Of a stretch of 64,000 nucleotides of DNA, positions 52,711-63,616 are shown piece by piece. Position numbers and translations under genes: made by a program. The stretch spans positions 558,058-622,057 of the forward strand of contig NZ_LMDU01000011.1 in NCBI RefSeq assembly GCF_001425165.1. The letters run 5' to 3'. The notes under the pieces are model-generated. The model had not been told where the DNA came from. It saw only the letters and a program-made list of their open reading frames with translations, and made no database searches. The stretch comes from Pelomonas sp. Root405 (GTDB lineage: Bacteria > Pseudomonadota > Gammaproteobacteria > Burkholderiales > Burkholderiaceae_C). Numbering within the stretch: the stretch's first letter is position 1; each line of letters starts with the position of its first letter.

Positions 52711-53451
52711 ATGAACGGAATCGAAGGCAAGGTGGTGGCCATCACGGGCGCCAGCAGCGGCATCGGCGAAGCCACGGCGCGGCACCTGGCCGCTGGTGGT
52801 GCACGCGTGGTCATCGGCGCCCGGCGCACGGCGCGGCTTCAGACCCTGGCCGCCGAGTTGACCGCCGCCGGCGGCACGGTGCAATGGGCCGGCGTCGACG
52901 TGTGCAGCCGCGCGGCGGTGGAGGCGTTTGTCAAAGGTGTGGTGGCGCGCTTCGGGCGGCTGGATGTACTGGTCAACAACGCCGGCGTGATGCCGCTGTC
53001 CACCCTCGCGATGGGACGCGTCGAGGAGTGGGAGGCAACGCTGGACGTCAACGTCAAGGGCGTGCTCTACGGCATCGCCGCAGCACTGCCGCTGATGAAA
53101 CGACAGGGCACGGGGCAGTTCATCAACGTCGCCTCCATCGGCGCCCACCGGGCTTACGCGGGCGCGGCCGTCTACTGCGCCTCCAAGTTCGCGGTGTGGG
53201 CCATCTCGGACGCCCTGCGTCAGGAGGAGCTCGGCGGCGACATCCGCGTGACGACCATCAGCCCCGGCACGACCGCCTCCGAGCTGGCCGACCACATCGC
53301 CGATGCCGACGCAGCGGCGGCGATGCGCGAGTTCCGCGCCGTCACGCTGGACGCCGACGCCATCGCCCGCGCCATCGGCTTTGCCATCGCGCAGCCGGCG
53401 GATGTGGATGTCAGCGAGATCATCGTGCGCCCGACGCGCAGCCCCGCCTGA
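52711..53451 (+). CDS. Short-chain dehydrogenase/reductase (SDR)
   Basis: NAD(P)-dependent oxidoreductase of 246 residues. Cofactor motif TGASSGIGEA, NNAG, and catalytic Ser-Tyr-Lys (ASIG, then VYCASKFA) are all present; the Arg after the first strand (GARRTARL) suggests NADP. Substrate unknown. With the CMD protein and AraC regulator it forms a small cassette that recurs in Proteobacteria in various orders (general recollection). Confidence 0.92.
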   Translation: MNGIEGKVVAITGASSGIGEATARHLAAGGARVVIGARRTARLQTLAAELTAAGGTVQWAGVDVCSRAAVEAFVKGVVARFGRLDVLVNNAGVMPLSTLAMGRVEEWEATLDVNVKGVLYGIAAALPLMKRQGTGQFINVASIGAHRAYAGAAVYCASKFAVWAISDALRQEELGGDIRVTTISPGTTASELADHIADADAAAAMREFRAVTLDADAIARAIGFAIAQPADVDVSEIIVRPTRSPA

Positions 53452-53464
53452 AGGAGGCAAGGGC

Positions 53465-55357
<1,893 letters not shown>

Positions 55358-55383
55358 GCCGCGATTGTCCCCGGAGACTCCTC

Positions 55384-55878
55384 ATGCCCTCTTCCCCGTC
55401 CGCCGCCGAACTGCGCGAGCAGCTGATCCGCAATTTCAACGACGCACCGCGCGAGCGCTTCCTTCGCGCACCGCGCTACGACAGCGAGACTGCCTCGATG
55501 ACCACGGGTACCGCCGCCCAGCAGCTGGGCGCCAGCTTCGACATCGTGGCCCCTGGCCAGCAGAGCTGCCCCTACCACTTCCATTACGCGGAAGAGGAGA
55601 TGTTCATCGTCGTCCAGGGCCAGGGCACGCTGCGCGTGGCCGGCGAGCTGGTGCCGATCAAGGCCGGCGACGTCATCTCCATCCCGGCGGGGCCCGAGTA
55701 TCCGCACCACATCATCAACACGTCCGACGCGCCGCTGCACTACCTCAGCATCAGCACGCAGAAGAAGCCGGAGATCTGTGTCTACCCGGACTCAGGCAAG
55801 GTGGGCAGCTTCGCACCCGGGCTGCGCCTGCTGCAGCGGCGGGAGGCCGGGCTGGAATACTGGGACGGCGAAGCCTGA
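55384..55878 (+). CDS. Cupin-domain protein
   Basis: A 164-residue single-domain cupin. Motif 1 is YHFHYAEEEMFIVVQGQG with His and Glu ligands, motif 2 includes AGPEYPHHIINT. Metal binding is likely; the substrate is unknown. ATG 55384 begins the standard length. It ends 12 bp from the convergent coiled-coil gene. Confidence 0.88.
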   Translation: MPSSPSAAELREQLIRNFNDAPRERFLRAPRYDSETASMTTGTAAQQLGASFDIVAPGQQSCPYHFHYAEEEMFIVVQGQGTLRVAGELVPIKAGDVISIPAGPEYPHHIINTSDAPLHYLSISTQKKPEICVYPDSGKVGSFAPGLRLLQRREAGLEYWDGEA

Positions 55879-55890
55879 CGGGCGAGCGCC

Positions 55891-57351
55891 TCAGTAGCGC
55901 GCGTTGGGCGGGAAATAGTCCAGCCCGCCGGTGCTCCAGCTGTACTTGTTCTTGTCCTTGCCGTTACCGCGCGAGTTGGCGGTGTCCACGACGATGGGGG
56001 TGACCTTGTACTGGTCGTCGAGCTGGTAGACGAAGGCCATGCCGCCGCTACCGCCGTCGATGTGGACATGCCCCTCGAAGCCGACCTTGAGCACCGAGCC
56101 GCCCGCGGTGGTGTTGGACTTCAACTGCCCCTTCTTGAGCAGGTCCAGCTGCTGCGAGGTCATGCTGGAGTTCGACGTGCCGTTGCGATAGACGACCGGG
56201 TTCATGACCCAGGTCGACGAATCGTTGTAGGCATAGACCGATTTGCGGCCGGTCACGGTCGAGAGATCGACCGCCGTGGTGGGCTTGAGCGCATCACGCA
56301 TGAACGTGAGCAGCTTGTTCTCGAGCTCGATGAGGTCGGTGAAGGGCTCGTAGCGGTCTGCGATCAGCAGGGTGTCGGGCGTCTTGTCGGCCAGCTGCTT
56401 GACGGCCTTCTCCAGCAGTTCGAGGTCTTTCTTGCGGGTCTTGAGGACCGTGGCGCGGTCCTTCTGGGCGATCTCCTTGACCAGCGCCTCGTGTTCGGAC
56501 TTCTGGTCGCGGAACACCCGAGCCAGGTCGGACGCCTTGTCCAGCAGGGTGTCGACGGCGTCGAGCTTGGCCAACTGCGTGGCCAGGTTGAGGAACTCGA
56601 CGGCGTCCACGGCCTTCTGCACTGAATCGAAGACCTCGCCGATCGCCTTGGTGTGCTTGGGGTGCAGGGCCGGCTTCTTGAAGCCGTCGGCCTGGGTCTT
56701 GAGGGCCTTCATGCGCTTTTCCAGCGCCTCGCCCTTCAAGTCGTGCTCACGCTCGATGAGGTCCAGCACCTTGCCGATGCCGACCACCGCCTCCACCGCT
56801 TCCTTGCCCGACCCGTCCTTGACGGCGTCGTCGTACTCCTTGATGGCAGCATTCAGGCGTTGCTTGTGGTTGTCTGCCCCGCGCTTGAGCGCGACGTCCT
56901 TGCGTGCCTTCAAACCCTCGAAGGCCTTCTTGGCCTTGTCGACAAGCGCGTTTTCGTCCTTGCTGGGCGCCGCCCCCTTGCCGGACGCGCTGGACAGCGT
57001 CTGCAGCGCCGCATCCAGGTCCTTCACGCGCAGCACGGGCTTGCGGATGCTGGCGTCCAGCAGCTGCACCGTCAGCCCCTTGTCGGTGAGCTGGCTGCCA
57101 GCCTCGAACAGGAAGGCCTTCTCGGTCTCGGCGATCCGGCCGATCAGCACCTTGAGGCCGGAGTCCTGCTTCTTCATCAGCGTGACCATGCCCGCGCCAA
57201 CGTCACCGACGAAGACGACCGCAGGCTTCTTGTCAGCGCGGTCGTAGATGTAGCGCAGCGCGACCGCCTTGCCGTCACTGTCCTTGAGTTCGGTCTTGAG
57301 CAGGCGGATGTAGTTCGCCGGCTCCAGCAGTTCCAGTTTCGCAGTCGTCAT
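55891..57351 (-). CDS. Unrecognised protein with coiled-coil middle and distinct C-terminal domain
   Basis: A 486-residue protein with no signal peptide or membrane segment. Residues about 1-110 form a beta-rich domain (AVVFVGDVGAGMVTLMKK), about 120-350 are strongly charged helices likely to form coiled coils, and about 370-486 form a separate Gly/Asn/Ser-rich domain with GHVHIDGGSGGMAFVY and an aromatic end (YFPPNARY). The start at 57351 follows AAGGAGA. It precedes no partner on its strand; slyX and pbpC lie upstream. I cannot name a family. A secreted effector or structural role is possible but unproven. Confidence 0.7.
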   Translation of the reverse strand: MTTAKLELLEPANYIRLLKTELKDSDGKAVALRYIYDRADKKPAVVFVGDVGAGMVTLMKKQDSGLKVLIGRIAETEKAFLFEAGSQLTDKGLTVQLLDASIRKPVLRVKDLDAALQTLSSASGKGAAPSKDENALVDKAKKAFEGLKARKDVALKRGADNHKQRLNAAIKEYDDAVKDGSGKEAVEAVVGIGKVLDLIEREHDLKGEALEKRMKALKTQADGFKKPALHPKHTKAIGEVFDSVQKAVDAVEFLNLATQLAKLDAVDTLLDKASDLARVFRDQKSEHEALVKEIAQKDRATVLKTRKKDLELLEKAVKQLADKTPDTLLIADRYEPFTDLIELENKLLTFMRDALKPTTAVDLSTVTGRKSVYAYNDSSTWVMNPVVYRNGTSNSSMTSQQLDLLKKGQLKSNTTAGGSVLKVGFEGHVHIDGGSGGMAFVYQLDDQYKVTPIVVDTANSRGNGKDKNKYSWSTGGLDYFPPNARY

Positions 57352-57406
57352 GGGGGGTCTCCTTGAGAGACCCGTTAGTGACAGGCGGTGGCTGGTGGTT
57401 CCCGGG

Positions 57407-57625
57407 TCAGTAATGCGGCGGCAGTTCGTCGCGCATGCCACCCGGCCCGCCTGGTTCCGCCGCGGCGGCGCGGTCGCGCAGTTGGACCAACTCGCGCACC
57501 AGCCGGTCGATCTGCGCCTGCTGGCGCACGACGACCTGGTTGAGCTGCTCCACCGTGTCCTCGGCGAAGCTGGCCTTGATCTCCAGGTCGGTGATGCGTT
57601 GTTCGAGGGCTTGCAGGGTGTCCAT
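57407..57625 (-). CDS. slyX: SlyX-family protein
   Basis: A 72-residue coiled-coil protein: ALEQRITDLEIKASFAEDTV and LVRELVQLRDR are typical, and the C-terminus ends DELPPHY, the family's usual last residues. Function is unknown. The start at 57625 is 4 bp from the pbpC stop, so it is co-transcribed with pbpC. Confidence 0.9.
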   Translation of the reverse strand: MDTLQALEQRITDLEIKASFAEDTVEQLNQVVVRQQAQIDRLVRELVQLRDRAAAAEPGGPGGMRDELPPHY

Positions 57626-57629
57626 GCCG

Positions 57630-59966
57630 CTATGGTGCCGCAAGCTGGAACTCGACCCGCGCCCACTGCCCGAGCCCGTCCATGACGGTGAGCCGATGCG
57701 CGCCGGCGCGCTCGATGCGCAGCGTCTGCGCCGCCGAGGCGATGTCGCTCGCGGCCATCCACTGGCCGTCGAGCAGCCAGGTGGCTCCCCGTTGGGCGCC
57801 GATGGCCTGCAGCCGGAGCACGACCTCGCGCTGGCCCGGCGCCGGGCGCAGCACCGTGCCGGGTTCCAGCCCCACGACGCGCAGGCGGTGGGCCACGGGA
57901 TGCCGGCCGCTGCAGTCCGCGCGCCACGGCAGGCGCTCCAGCGGATGGCGCTGTTCGCTGTCGACGAAAGGCCCGAGCAGGGCCGGCCAGCGCACAGCCT
58001 CATGGCGCTCGGCCATGGGTGCGCAGCCGGGTTGCACCCGCTCACTCGCGGCCACCCACACGGGCTCGGCCAGTCCGCCCGGGCGCAGCCGGTCCGGCAG
58101 CGTCGGCGGCACGGCGCCGTCCAGCGTCCAGGCGGTGCGGCGCTGCAGGCATTGCCCCGGCAAGGTGGCTGATTCGGCCAGCCCCAGCGGCCAGCAGACC
58201 GGCACGGCGGCAACGCTGGCGGGCTGGCGGCGCGGCGCGAGCTGCTGGCGCGACTCGGCCGGGCCCAGCGCGGCGGCCAGGTCGCGCAACAGCGGGGCCG
58301 CCGCGTTGGCACCGAAATGGCCGGGGTTGGGCGTGCCGTCGGGGCGGCCGATCCAGACGCCGAAGGTGTAGCGGTCCGTCACGCCCAGCGCCCAGGCATC
58401 GCGAAAACCGAATGACGTGCCGGTCTTCCACGCCACGCGCTGCGCGCTCTCGCGGAAGGGGCTGCCGGGGCGGCCGCCGTTCTCCAGGATCTCGCGCACG
58501 ATGTAGGCGGCGCCTTCGCTCATCAACCGCGCCTCCTGCAGCGGCTCGTCGGGCGTCAGGCGCGGGCGGGCGGCGACCCCGCCGCGCGCCAGTGCCGTGT
58601 AGGCGCCGAGAAGCTCCTCCAGCGAGGTGCTGCCGCCACCCAGGATCAGGCTGAGGTTGGGCGCCGCATTCGCCGGCATGCGCAGCCGCAGGCCCGCGTG
58701 CCGCAGCCGGCCGGCAAAGCGTTCGGGGCCGAGGCGCTCGAGCAGGTCCACGGCCGGCACGTTCAGCGAGCGCTGCAAGGCCTCGGCCACGCTGACCGGG
58801 CCGGAGAAATCCGCCTGAAAGTTGCCCGGTGCATAGCCGCCGAAGTTCTGCGGCGCATCGATGAGCAGGCTCTCGGAATGCACCAGTCCTTCGTCCAGCG
58901 CCATGCCGTAGAGGAAGGGCTTGAGCGTCGAGCCCGGCGAGCGCCTGGCGCGCACCATGTCGACGTGTGCGCCGCGGCGCGCATCGTTGAAATCGGCGGA
59001 CCCGACGTAACCTCGCACTTCCAGTGACCGGTTGTCGACCACCAGCGCTGCCAGCGAGACGGCATCCGGCAGGCTGTTGAGGCGGTCCGTCAGCAGCTGC
59101 TCCAGTCGCGCCTGCAGGCCGGCGTCGAGCGTCGTCTGGATGACGGCTGCCGCTCGACCGCGGCGCTTGGCCTCCTGGCGCAGCCGCTCGGCGGCCAGCG
59201 GCGCCAGCCAGCGCGCCCGCAGCGGCGGCGCGAAGACGCGTTCCAGCTTGGCATCAGCCACGTCGGCGGCGCTCCAGACGCCCAGCGTCTGCATGCGCGC
59301 CAGCACCTTGTCGCGCGCGGCCTGGGCAGCGGGAACGGCGCGGTCCGGGCGCAGCCGCGTGGGCGACTGTGGCAGTGCGACCAGGAGCCCGGCTTCGGCT
59401 TTCGAGAGGTCGGAGGCGCTCTTGCCGAGATAGGCGCGGCTGGCAGTCTCGACGCCCTCCAAGGGCCCGCCCATGGGCGCGAGGTTGAGGTAGAGCGCCA
59501 GGATCTCGCGCTTGCTCAGATGGAGTTCGAGCTGCAACGCACGGGCGATCTGGCGCAGCTTGGCGGCGATGCTTCTGCCCGCGGCCTTCTCGTCGACCAA
59601 ACGGGCCACCTGCATCGTCAGCGTCGACCCGCCCGACACGATGCGCCCATGCCGCGCCCACTGCCAGGCCGCGCGCGCGAGGGCCGCCGGGTTGACGCCC
59701 GGGTGCCAGTAGAACCAGCGGTCCTCGTACTGCAGCAGCGCCCGCACGTACAGCGGCGACACCGCCTCCGGCGTCGTCGGATGGCGCTGGGCGCCGTCTG
59801 CACCCGGCCAGGTGCGCAGCGGCGTGCCATCGGCAGCCAGCACGGTCAGCGTCGGCGAGTCCGCGGCGGGCTGGGGCAACGGGCAGGCAAGGTCCAGCAC
59901 CAGCACAGCCGCGAGCAGGCCGGCGAGGGCGAGCTCAACGTGGCGGCGGGGCAAGCGCTTGGGCAT
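57630..59966 (-). CDS. pbpC: Penicillin-binding protein 1C
   Basis: Class A PBP of 778 residues: N-terminal membrane anchor (about 10-27), glycosyltransferase domain with YEDRWFYWHPGVNP and GGSTLTMQ, transpeptidase domain with SxxK in SPGSTLKPF, KTGTS in VAWKTGTSFG, and the C-terminal BiPBP_C domain (from about 690) that marks PBP1C. The start MPKRLPRRH at 59966 puts the anchor at the right place. In many bacteria pbpC neighbours an alpha-2-macroglobulin gene; none is seen here. Confidence 0.93.
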   Translation of the reverse strand: MPKRLPRRHVELALAGLLAAVLVLDLACPLPQPAADSPTLTVLAADGTPLRTWPGADGAQRHPTTPEAVSPLYVRALLQYEDRWFYWHPGVNPAALARAAWQWARHGRIVSGGSTLTMQVARLVDEKAAGRSIAAKLRQIARALQLELHLSKREILALYLNLAPMGGPLEGVETASRAYLGKSASDLSKAEAGLLVALPQSPTRLRPDRAVPAAQAARDKVLARMQTLGVWSAADVADAKLERVFAPPLRARWLAPLAAERLRQEAKRRGRAAAVIQTTLDAGLQARLEQLLTDRLNSLPDAVSLAALVVDNRSLEVRGYVGSADFNDARRGAHVDMVRARRSPGSTLKPFLYGMALDEGLVHSESLLIDAPQNFGGYAPGNFQADFSGPVSVAEALQRSLNVPAVDLLERLGPERFAGRLRHAGLRLRMPANAAPNLSLILGGGSTSLEELLGAYTALARGGVAARPRLTPDEPLQEARLMSEGAAYIVREILENGGRPGSPFRESAQRVAWKTGTSFGFRDAWALGVTDRYTFGVWIGRPDGTPNPGHFGANAAAPLLRDLAAALGPAESRQQLAPRRQPASVAAVPVCWPLGLAESATLPGQCLQRRTAWTLDGAVPPTLPDRLRPGGLAEPVWVAASERVQPGCAPMAERHEAVRWPALLGPFVDSEQRHPLERLPWRADCSGRHPVAHRLRVVGLEPGTVLRPAPGQREVVLRLQAIGAQRGATWLLDGQWMAASDIASAAQTLRIERAGAHRLTVMDGLGQWARVEFQLAAP

Positions 59967-60115
59967 GCCGAGGACGATAGCCGAGCAGCCAAGCCCCCTA
60001 GCTTGGCACCCGGCGTTTTGCATCCAAGCCGCACGCGCTGCGTAGAGACAAGGCCGCAGCGCTGGTTGTTCACATCTGTTTGCGGCCACCGCCACGATCA
60101 GTCACAGGAGCAACC

Positions 60116-61672
60116 ATGAACCGTCCCACCCGCGCGCCCACCGTCGCGCTCATCACTGCGGCCGTCCTCGCCAGCCTAGCCACCTTGCCGGCCCAGGCGT
60201 CCAGCCACCGCGAGGCGCCGTCGATTGCCGGCATGCCGCGCGTCGACGCCGCCGACTTCTACCTGTTCAACAGCTACGAAGGCGTCGCAGCCAACGGCAC
60301 CGGCGGCCGGGCCGGCTATGTGACCCTGATCGCCAACTACCTGCCGCTGCAGGACGCCTACGGTGGTCCCAACTACTTCAAGCTGGACCCGAACGCGATC
60401 TATGAGATCCACGTCGACAACAACGGCGACGCCAAGGAAGACCTGACCTTCCAGTTCAAGTTCAGCAACACGCTCAAGAGCATCGCATTGCCCATCGGCA
60501 ACCAGATGGTGCCCATCCCGTTGACGCAGGCGGGCACGGTGAGCGCGCCCAACGCGGCCACGCTCAACGTCAACGAGAAGTTCAGCCTCACCCTCGTGCG
60601 CGGTGACCGCCGCACCGGCACGGCCAGCCCGATACCCAACCCGGCCGGCGGCACGCTGTTCGACAAGCCGGTCGACAACATCGGTACCAAGACGATTGCC
60701 GACTACCCCGCCTATGCCGCCCAGCATGTCTACAACGTCAGCCTGCCCGGCTGCGCCATGCCGGCCAAGGTGTTTGTCGGCCAGCGCCAGGAGGCCTTCG
60801 CGGTCAACCTGGGCACCATCTTCGACCTGGTCAACGCCCCCGTAGCCGTGCTGGTCGACCGCGCCACCATCAACGCCGCCGCGGCCAATTCCATCCAGGA
60901 CAAGAACGTCACGTCGCTGGCCGTGGAAGTGCACAAAAGTTGCCTGACGCAAGGCAGTGAGACCGTCATCGGCGGCTGGACGACTGCCAGCGTGCGCCAG
61001 AGCCAGATCGTCAACGCCGCGCCGCCCAGCGGCTACGACACCGCCGTACGCACCGGCGGCGGCTGGGTTCAGGTCTCGCGCCTGGGCCATCCGCTGGTCA
61101 ACGAGGTCGTCATCGGCCTGCCCGACAAGGACAAGTTCAACGCCTCGGTGCCGTCGGGCGACGGGCAGTTCGCCACCTACGTGACCAACCCGACGCTGCC
61201 AGCGCTGCTGTCGGCCGTGCTGCCCATCGGCAATGCGGCCCCGACCAACCTGCCGCGCCTGGACCTGGTGACCACATTCCTGACCGGCATCCCCGGCGTC
61301 AACCAGCCGGCCAACGTGGTCGGCTCGGAGATGCTGCGCCTGAACACGGCCATCGCGCCGCGGCCCTTCGCGATGCAGAACCGGCTGGGCATCGTCGGCA
61401 CGCTGCGCGACGCGGACAACCCGCCCGACTTGGCCGGCTTCCCGAACGGCCGCCGACCCAAGGACGATGTGGTCGACGTGTCGCTCGCCGCGGTCATGGG
61501 CGGCCTGTGCTGGCTCAACAACGGCGGCGCGCTCTTCGGCCCGGCCTGCACGCGTGCGGTCGTGCCGCTGGGCGCCACGTCGCTGGAGTTGCACGACGCC
61601 GTCGACCAGGCCGTCGTGCCGCTGCTGCCCGGCTTCCCCTACCTCAACACGCCCAAGCCGGGCGCGAAGTGA
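60116..61672 (+). CDS. Exported DUF4331 protein
   Basis: A 518-residue protein with a signal peptide (cut near LPAQASS, about residue 24) and the DUF4331 domain: the opening SSHREAPSIAGMPRVDAADFYLF is the family hallmark, followed by NGDAKEDLTFQFKF. The function is unknown; the family is periplasmic or extracellular and may bind metal through its N-terminal His/Asp residues (inference). ATG 60116 has an AGGAG site. A PEP-CTERM gene follows after 23 bp and may be in the same transcript. Confidence 0.9.
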   Translation: MNRPTRAPTVALITAAVLASLATLPAQASSHREAPSIAGMPRVDAADFYLFNSYEGVAANGTGGRAGYVTLIANYLPLQDAYGGPNYFKLDPNAIYEIHVDNNGDAKEDLTFQFKFSNTLKSIALPIGNQMVPIPLTQAGTVSAPNAATLNVNEKFSLTLVRGDRRTGTASPIPNPAGGTLFDKPVDNIGTKTIADYPAYAAQHVYNVSLPGCAMPAKVFVGQRQEAFAVNLGTIFDLVNAPVAVLVDRATINAAAANSIQDKNVTSLAVEVHKSCLTQGSETVIGGWTTASVRQSQIVNAAPPSGYDTAVRTGGGWVQVSRLGHPLVNEVVIGLPDKDKFNASVPSGDGQFATYVTNPTLPALLSAVLPIGNAAPTNLPRLDLVTTFLTGIPGVNQPANVVGSEMLRLNTAIAPRPFAMQNRLGIVGTLRDADNPPDLAGFPNGRRPKDDVVDVSLAAVMGGLCWLNNGGALFGPACTRAVVPLGATSLELHDAVDQAVVPLLPGFPYLNTPKPGAK

Positions 61673-61695
61673 ACACCGCCCCAAGGAGCACCACC

Positions 61696-62232
61696 ATGAA
61701 ACGTCTACTCAGCGCGCTGGCCCTAGCGGCCGCACTCGGCAGCGGCGGGGCGGCCCACGCCGGCCTCATCACCTTCGACAACCCCGGCCTGGTCGACATC
61801 GACAACAACACCGGCATCGCCAGCTACATGGAGGCCGGCTTCGTCATCAGCGGCCCGGCCACCAGCTTCCTGCCGCTGGACAGCGCGCTGGTCGGCGGCT
61901 TCGACGCCACGCCCTTCACGCTCAGCCTGCTCGGCGGCGGCGCCTTCGGGCTGCAGTCGCTCGACGTGGCGGCCTATGACCTGGGCTTTGGCCCCGGCAT
62001 GCTGTCCATGATCGGCCTGCTCGGCGGCGCGCAGGTGGCGGCCCTCAGCGTCGACCTGGCCAGCGCAGGCAGCTTTGCGCTGGCCAGCAGCTGGGCCAAG
62101 CTGGACTCGGTCAGCTTTTCGGCCACCGGCGGTTTCGCGCTCGACAACATCAGCGCCGTGCCGGAGCCCGGCAGCTTTGCACTGGCGGGCGCAGGCCTGC
62201 TGCTGCTCGCTGCAGCGCGCCGTCGACGCTGA
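61696..62232 (+). CDS. PEP-CTERM sorted exported protein
   Basis: A 178-residue protein with a signal peptide (cut near AAHAG, about residue 22), a Gly-rich beta-type middle and a C-terminal sorting signal: VPEPGSFALAGAGLLLLAAA followed by RRRR. It is a substrate for an exosortase not found in the window. The middle resembles small PEP-CTERM surface proteins without a known function. It is followed by a terminator. Confidence 0.9.
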   Translation: MKRLLSALALAAALGSGGAAHAGLITFDNPGLVDIDNNTGIASYMEAGFVISGPATSFLPLDSALVGGFDATPFTLSLLGGGAFGLQSLDVAAYDLGFGPGMLSMIGLLGGAQVAALSVDLASAGSFALASSWAKLDSVSFSATGGFALDNISAVPEPGSFALAGAGLLLLAAARRRR

Positions 62233-62251
62233 GCGGGCAGCGGTGCCCCTG

Positions 62252-62275
62252 AGGGCGGCTTCGGCCGCCCTTTTT
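62252..62275 (+). terminator. Intrinsic terminator after the PEP-CTERM gene
   Basis: AGGGCGGC / GCCGCCCT stem with a TTCG tetraloop and five Ts. Confidence 0.92.
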
Positions 62276-62431
62276 CATGGCGCCGGGCGGCAGCCGGACC
62301 AGTGCGGGTATCGGGCGGGTATCGGGCGGATAAGGGCTTGATCGTGGGATGGGACCGCCTGCGCGCCTCGTATCCTTGCGCAGCTCACGATCAGCCATTC
62401 CACGCCGCCGGCCATCCAGAAGGAAGAACCC

Positions 62432-63124
62432 ATGCGCTGCACCATCTGCGGATCCCAGAACTTCGTCCAGAACCATGTGCTGTGGGACGGCCTGGTCTCC
62501 GAATGGCAGCTTGCGCCGCACGAGGCTCGCTATATCAACGCCCAGCAAGGCACTGCCTGTGCGCACTGCGGCGCCAACCTGCGCTCGATCGCGTTGGCCG
62601 ATGCCATGCGGGCCTTCCTCGGCACGGACCTGCTGCTGGCCCAGGTGAACGTGCAAGAGCGCTGTGCCAACATGGCCACGCTGGAGATCAATGAGGCCGG
62701 CACGCTGACCCCCTTCCTCAGGACCCTGCCCCGCTACACCTTCGGCGCCTATCCGGAAGTCGACATGCATGCGCTCCCGTATGCCGACGGCTCCTTCGAC
62801 CTGGTGCTGCACTCGGACACGCTGGAACATGTGCAACACCCGGTCCACGCCTTGCGCGAATGCTGGCGCGTGCTGCGACCGGGCGGTGCGCTCGCCTTCA
62901 CAGTGCCCATCGTCGTGGGCCGGATGTCCAGAAGCCGCGACGGTCTGGCGCCGAGCTACCACGGCAACCCGGCGACCGATACGCAGGACTACATCGTCCA
63001 TACCGAGTTCGGCGCCGATGCGTGGACACACGTGATGCAGGCCGGGTTCAAGCGCGTGGAGCTGCACACGGTGGAGTTTCCCAATGCCGTCTCCATGCTG
63101 GCGCGCAAGGACGCCGGCGCCTGA
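62432..63124 (+). CDS. Class I SAM-dependent methyltransferase with N-terminal Cys-rich motif
   Basis: A 230-residue protein. The N-terminus has CTICGS and CAHCGANL, a probable zinc knuckle; the C-terminal part is a Methyltransf_11-like domain with DMHALPYADGSFDLVLHSD, LEHVQHPVHAL and WRVLRPGGALAFTVP. The SAM-binding Gly motif is weak (TFGAYPEVDMH region). Such small proteins are found in glycan or secondary-metabolite clusters, but the neighbours here give no lead. ATG 62432 follows GAAGGAAG. Confidence 0.85.
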   Translation: MRCTICGSQNFVQNHVLWDGLVSEWQLAPHEARYINAQQGTACAHCGANLRSIALADAMRAFLGTDLLLAQVNVQERCANMATLEINEAGTLTPFLRTLPRYTFGAYPEVDMHALPYADGSFDLVLHSDTLEHVQHPVHALRECWRVLRPGGALAFTVPIVVGRMSRSRDGLAPSYHGNPATDTQDYIVHTEFGADAWTHVMQAGFKRVELHTVEFPNAVSMLARKDAGA

Positions 63125-63137
63125 AACGCCGCGGAGT

Positions 63138-63529
63138 TCAGCCCGGCTTGTCGGCACCTGCGCGCAGCCGCTGCAGTTCGCCGGCCAGCCACTTCGCGCT
63201 TTCCACCGGCGCCTTGCCGCCGCAGCGGACAAGGTAGGGCTTGCCGCTCATGCTGCTGGCCGACGCACGCGCTCGATGAACTGCTCGGCGGTCTGCACGA
63301 GGTTCTTGCGCTCCAAATAGTCCAGCTTCTTCAGCAAATGCGCCCGGGCCTCGGCGCCGGCATGCCAACTGCCGTTGCGGTTGAACTGACAGCCGGAGGA
63401 TTGCAGGCGGGTGAGTAGTGCGTCGACTTCGGCGCGGGCGGTGGCGGGCAGAGGTGCGGCGTTGGCGACGGATGCCAAGGCAAGCAATGACGTCAGCACA
63501 AGGCGCATGAGGAAGTGACAGGCATTCAT
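63138..63529 (-). pseudogene. DUF5329 protein gene with a frameshift
   Basis: From ATG 63529 the product has a signal peptide (cut near VANAAP) and a DUF5329 start: LLTRLQSSGCQFNRNGSWH, then HLLKKLDYLERK and TAEQFIER. It then reads into RVRRPAA and stops at 63248. The rest of the family (ASASSMSGKPYLVRCGG to WLAGELQRLR) continues in another frame to 63138. The break lies at 63268-63269 and fits loss of one base in GAGCGC-GTGCG. It may be a true mutation or a sequencing error in a GC repeat. Function unknown. Confidence 0.85.
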
Positions 63530-63616
63530 GATTCGGACTCTTAAAAAAGTTCGGCACTCCAACGCACGCTCGGCGGCCAGAAACGTTGAGCTCACACCGT
63601 TCACCAACCGACTTCG

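Noticed and set aside
63248-63607. A complete 119-residue protein
   Set aside because: The C-terminal half of the same family lies in the next frame, so this is the front part of a frameshifted gene.
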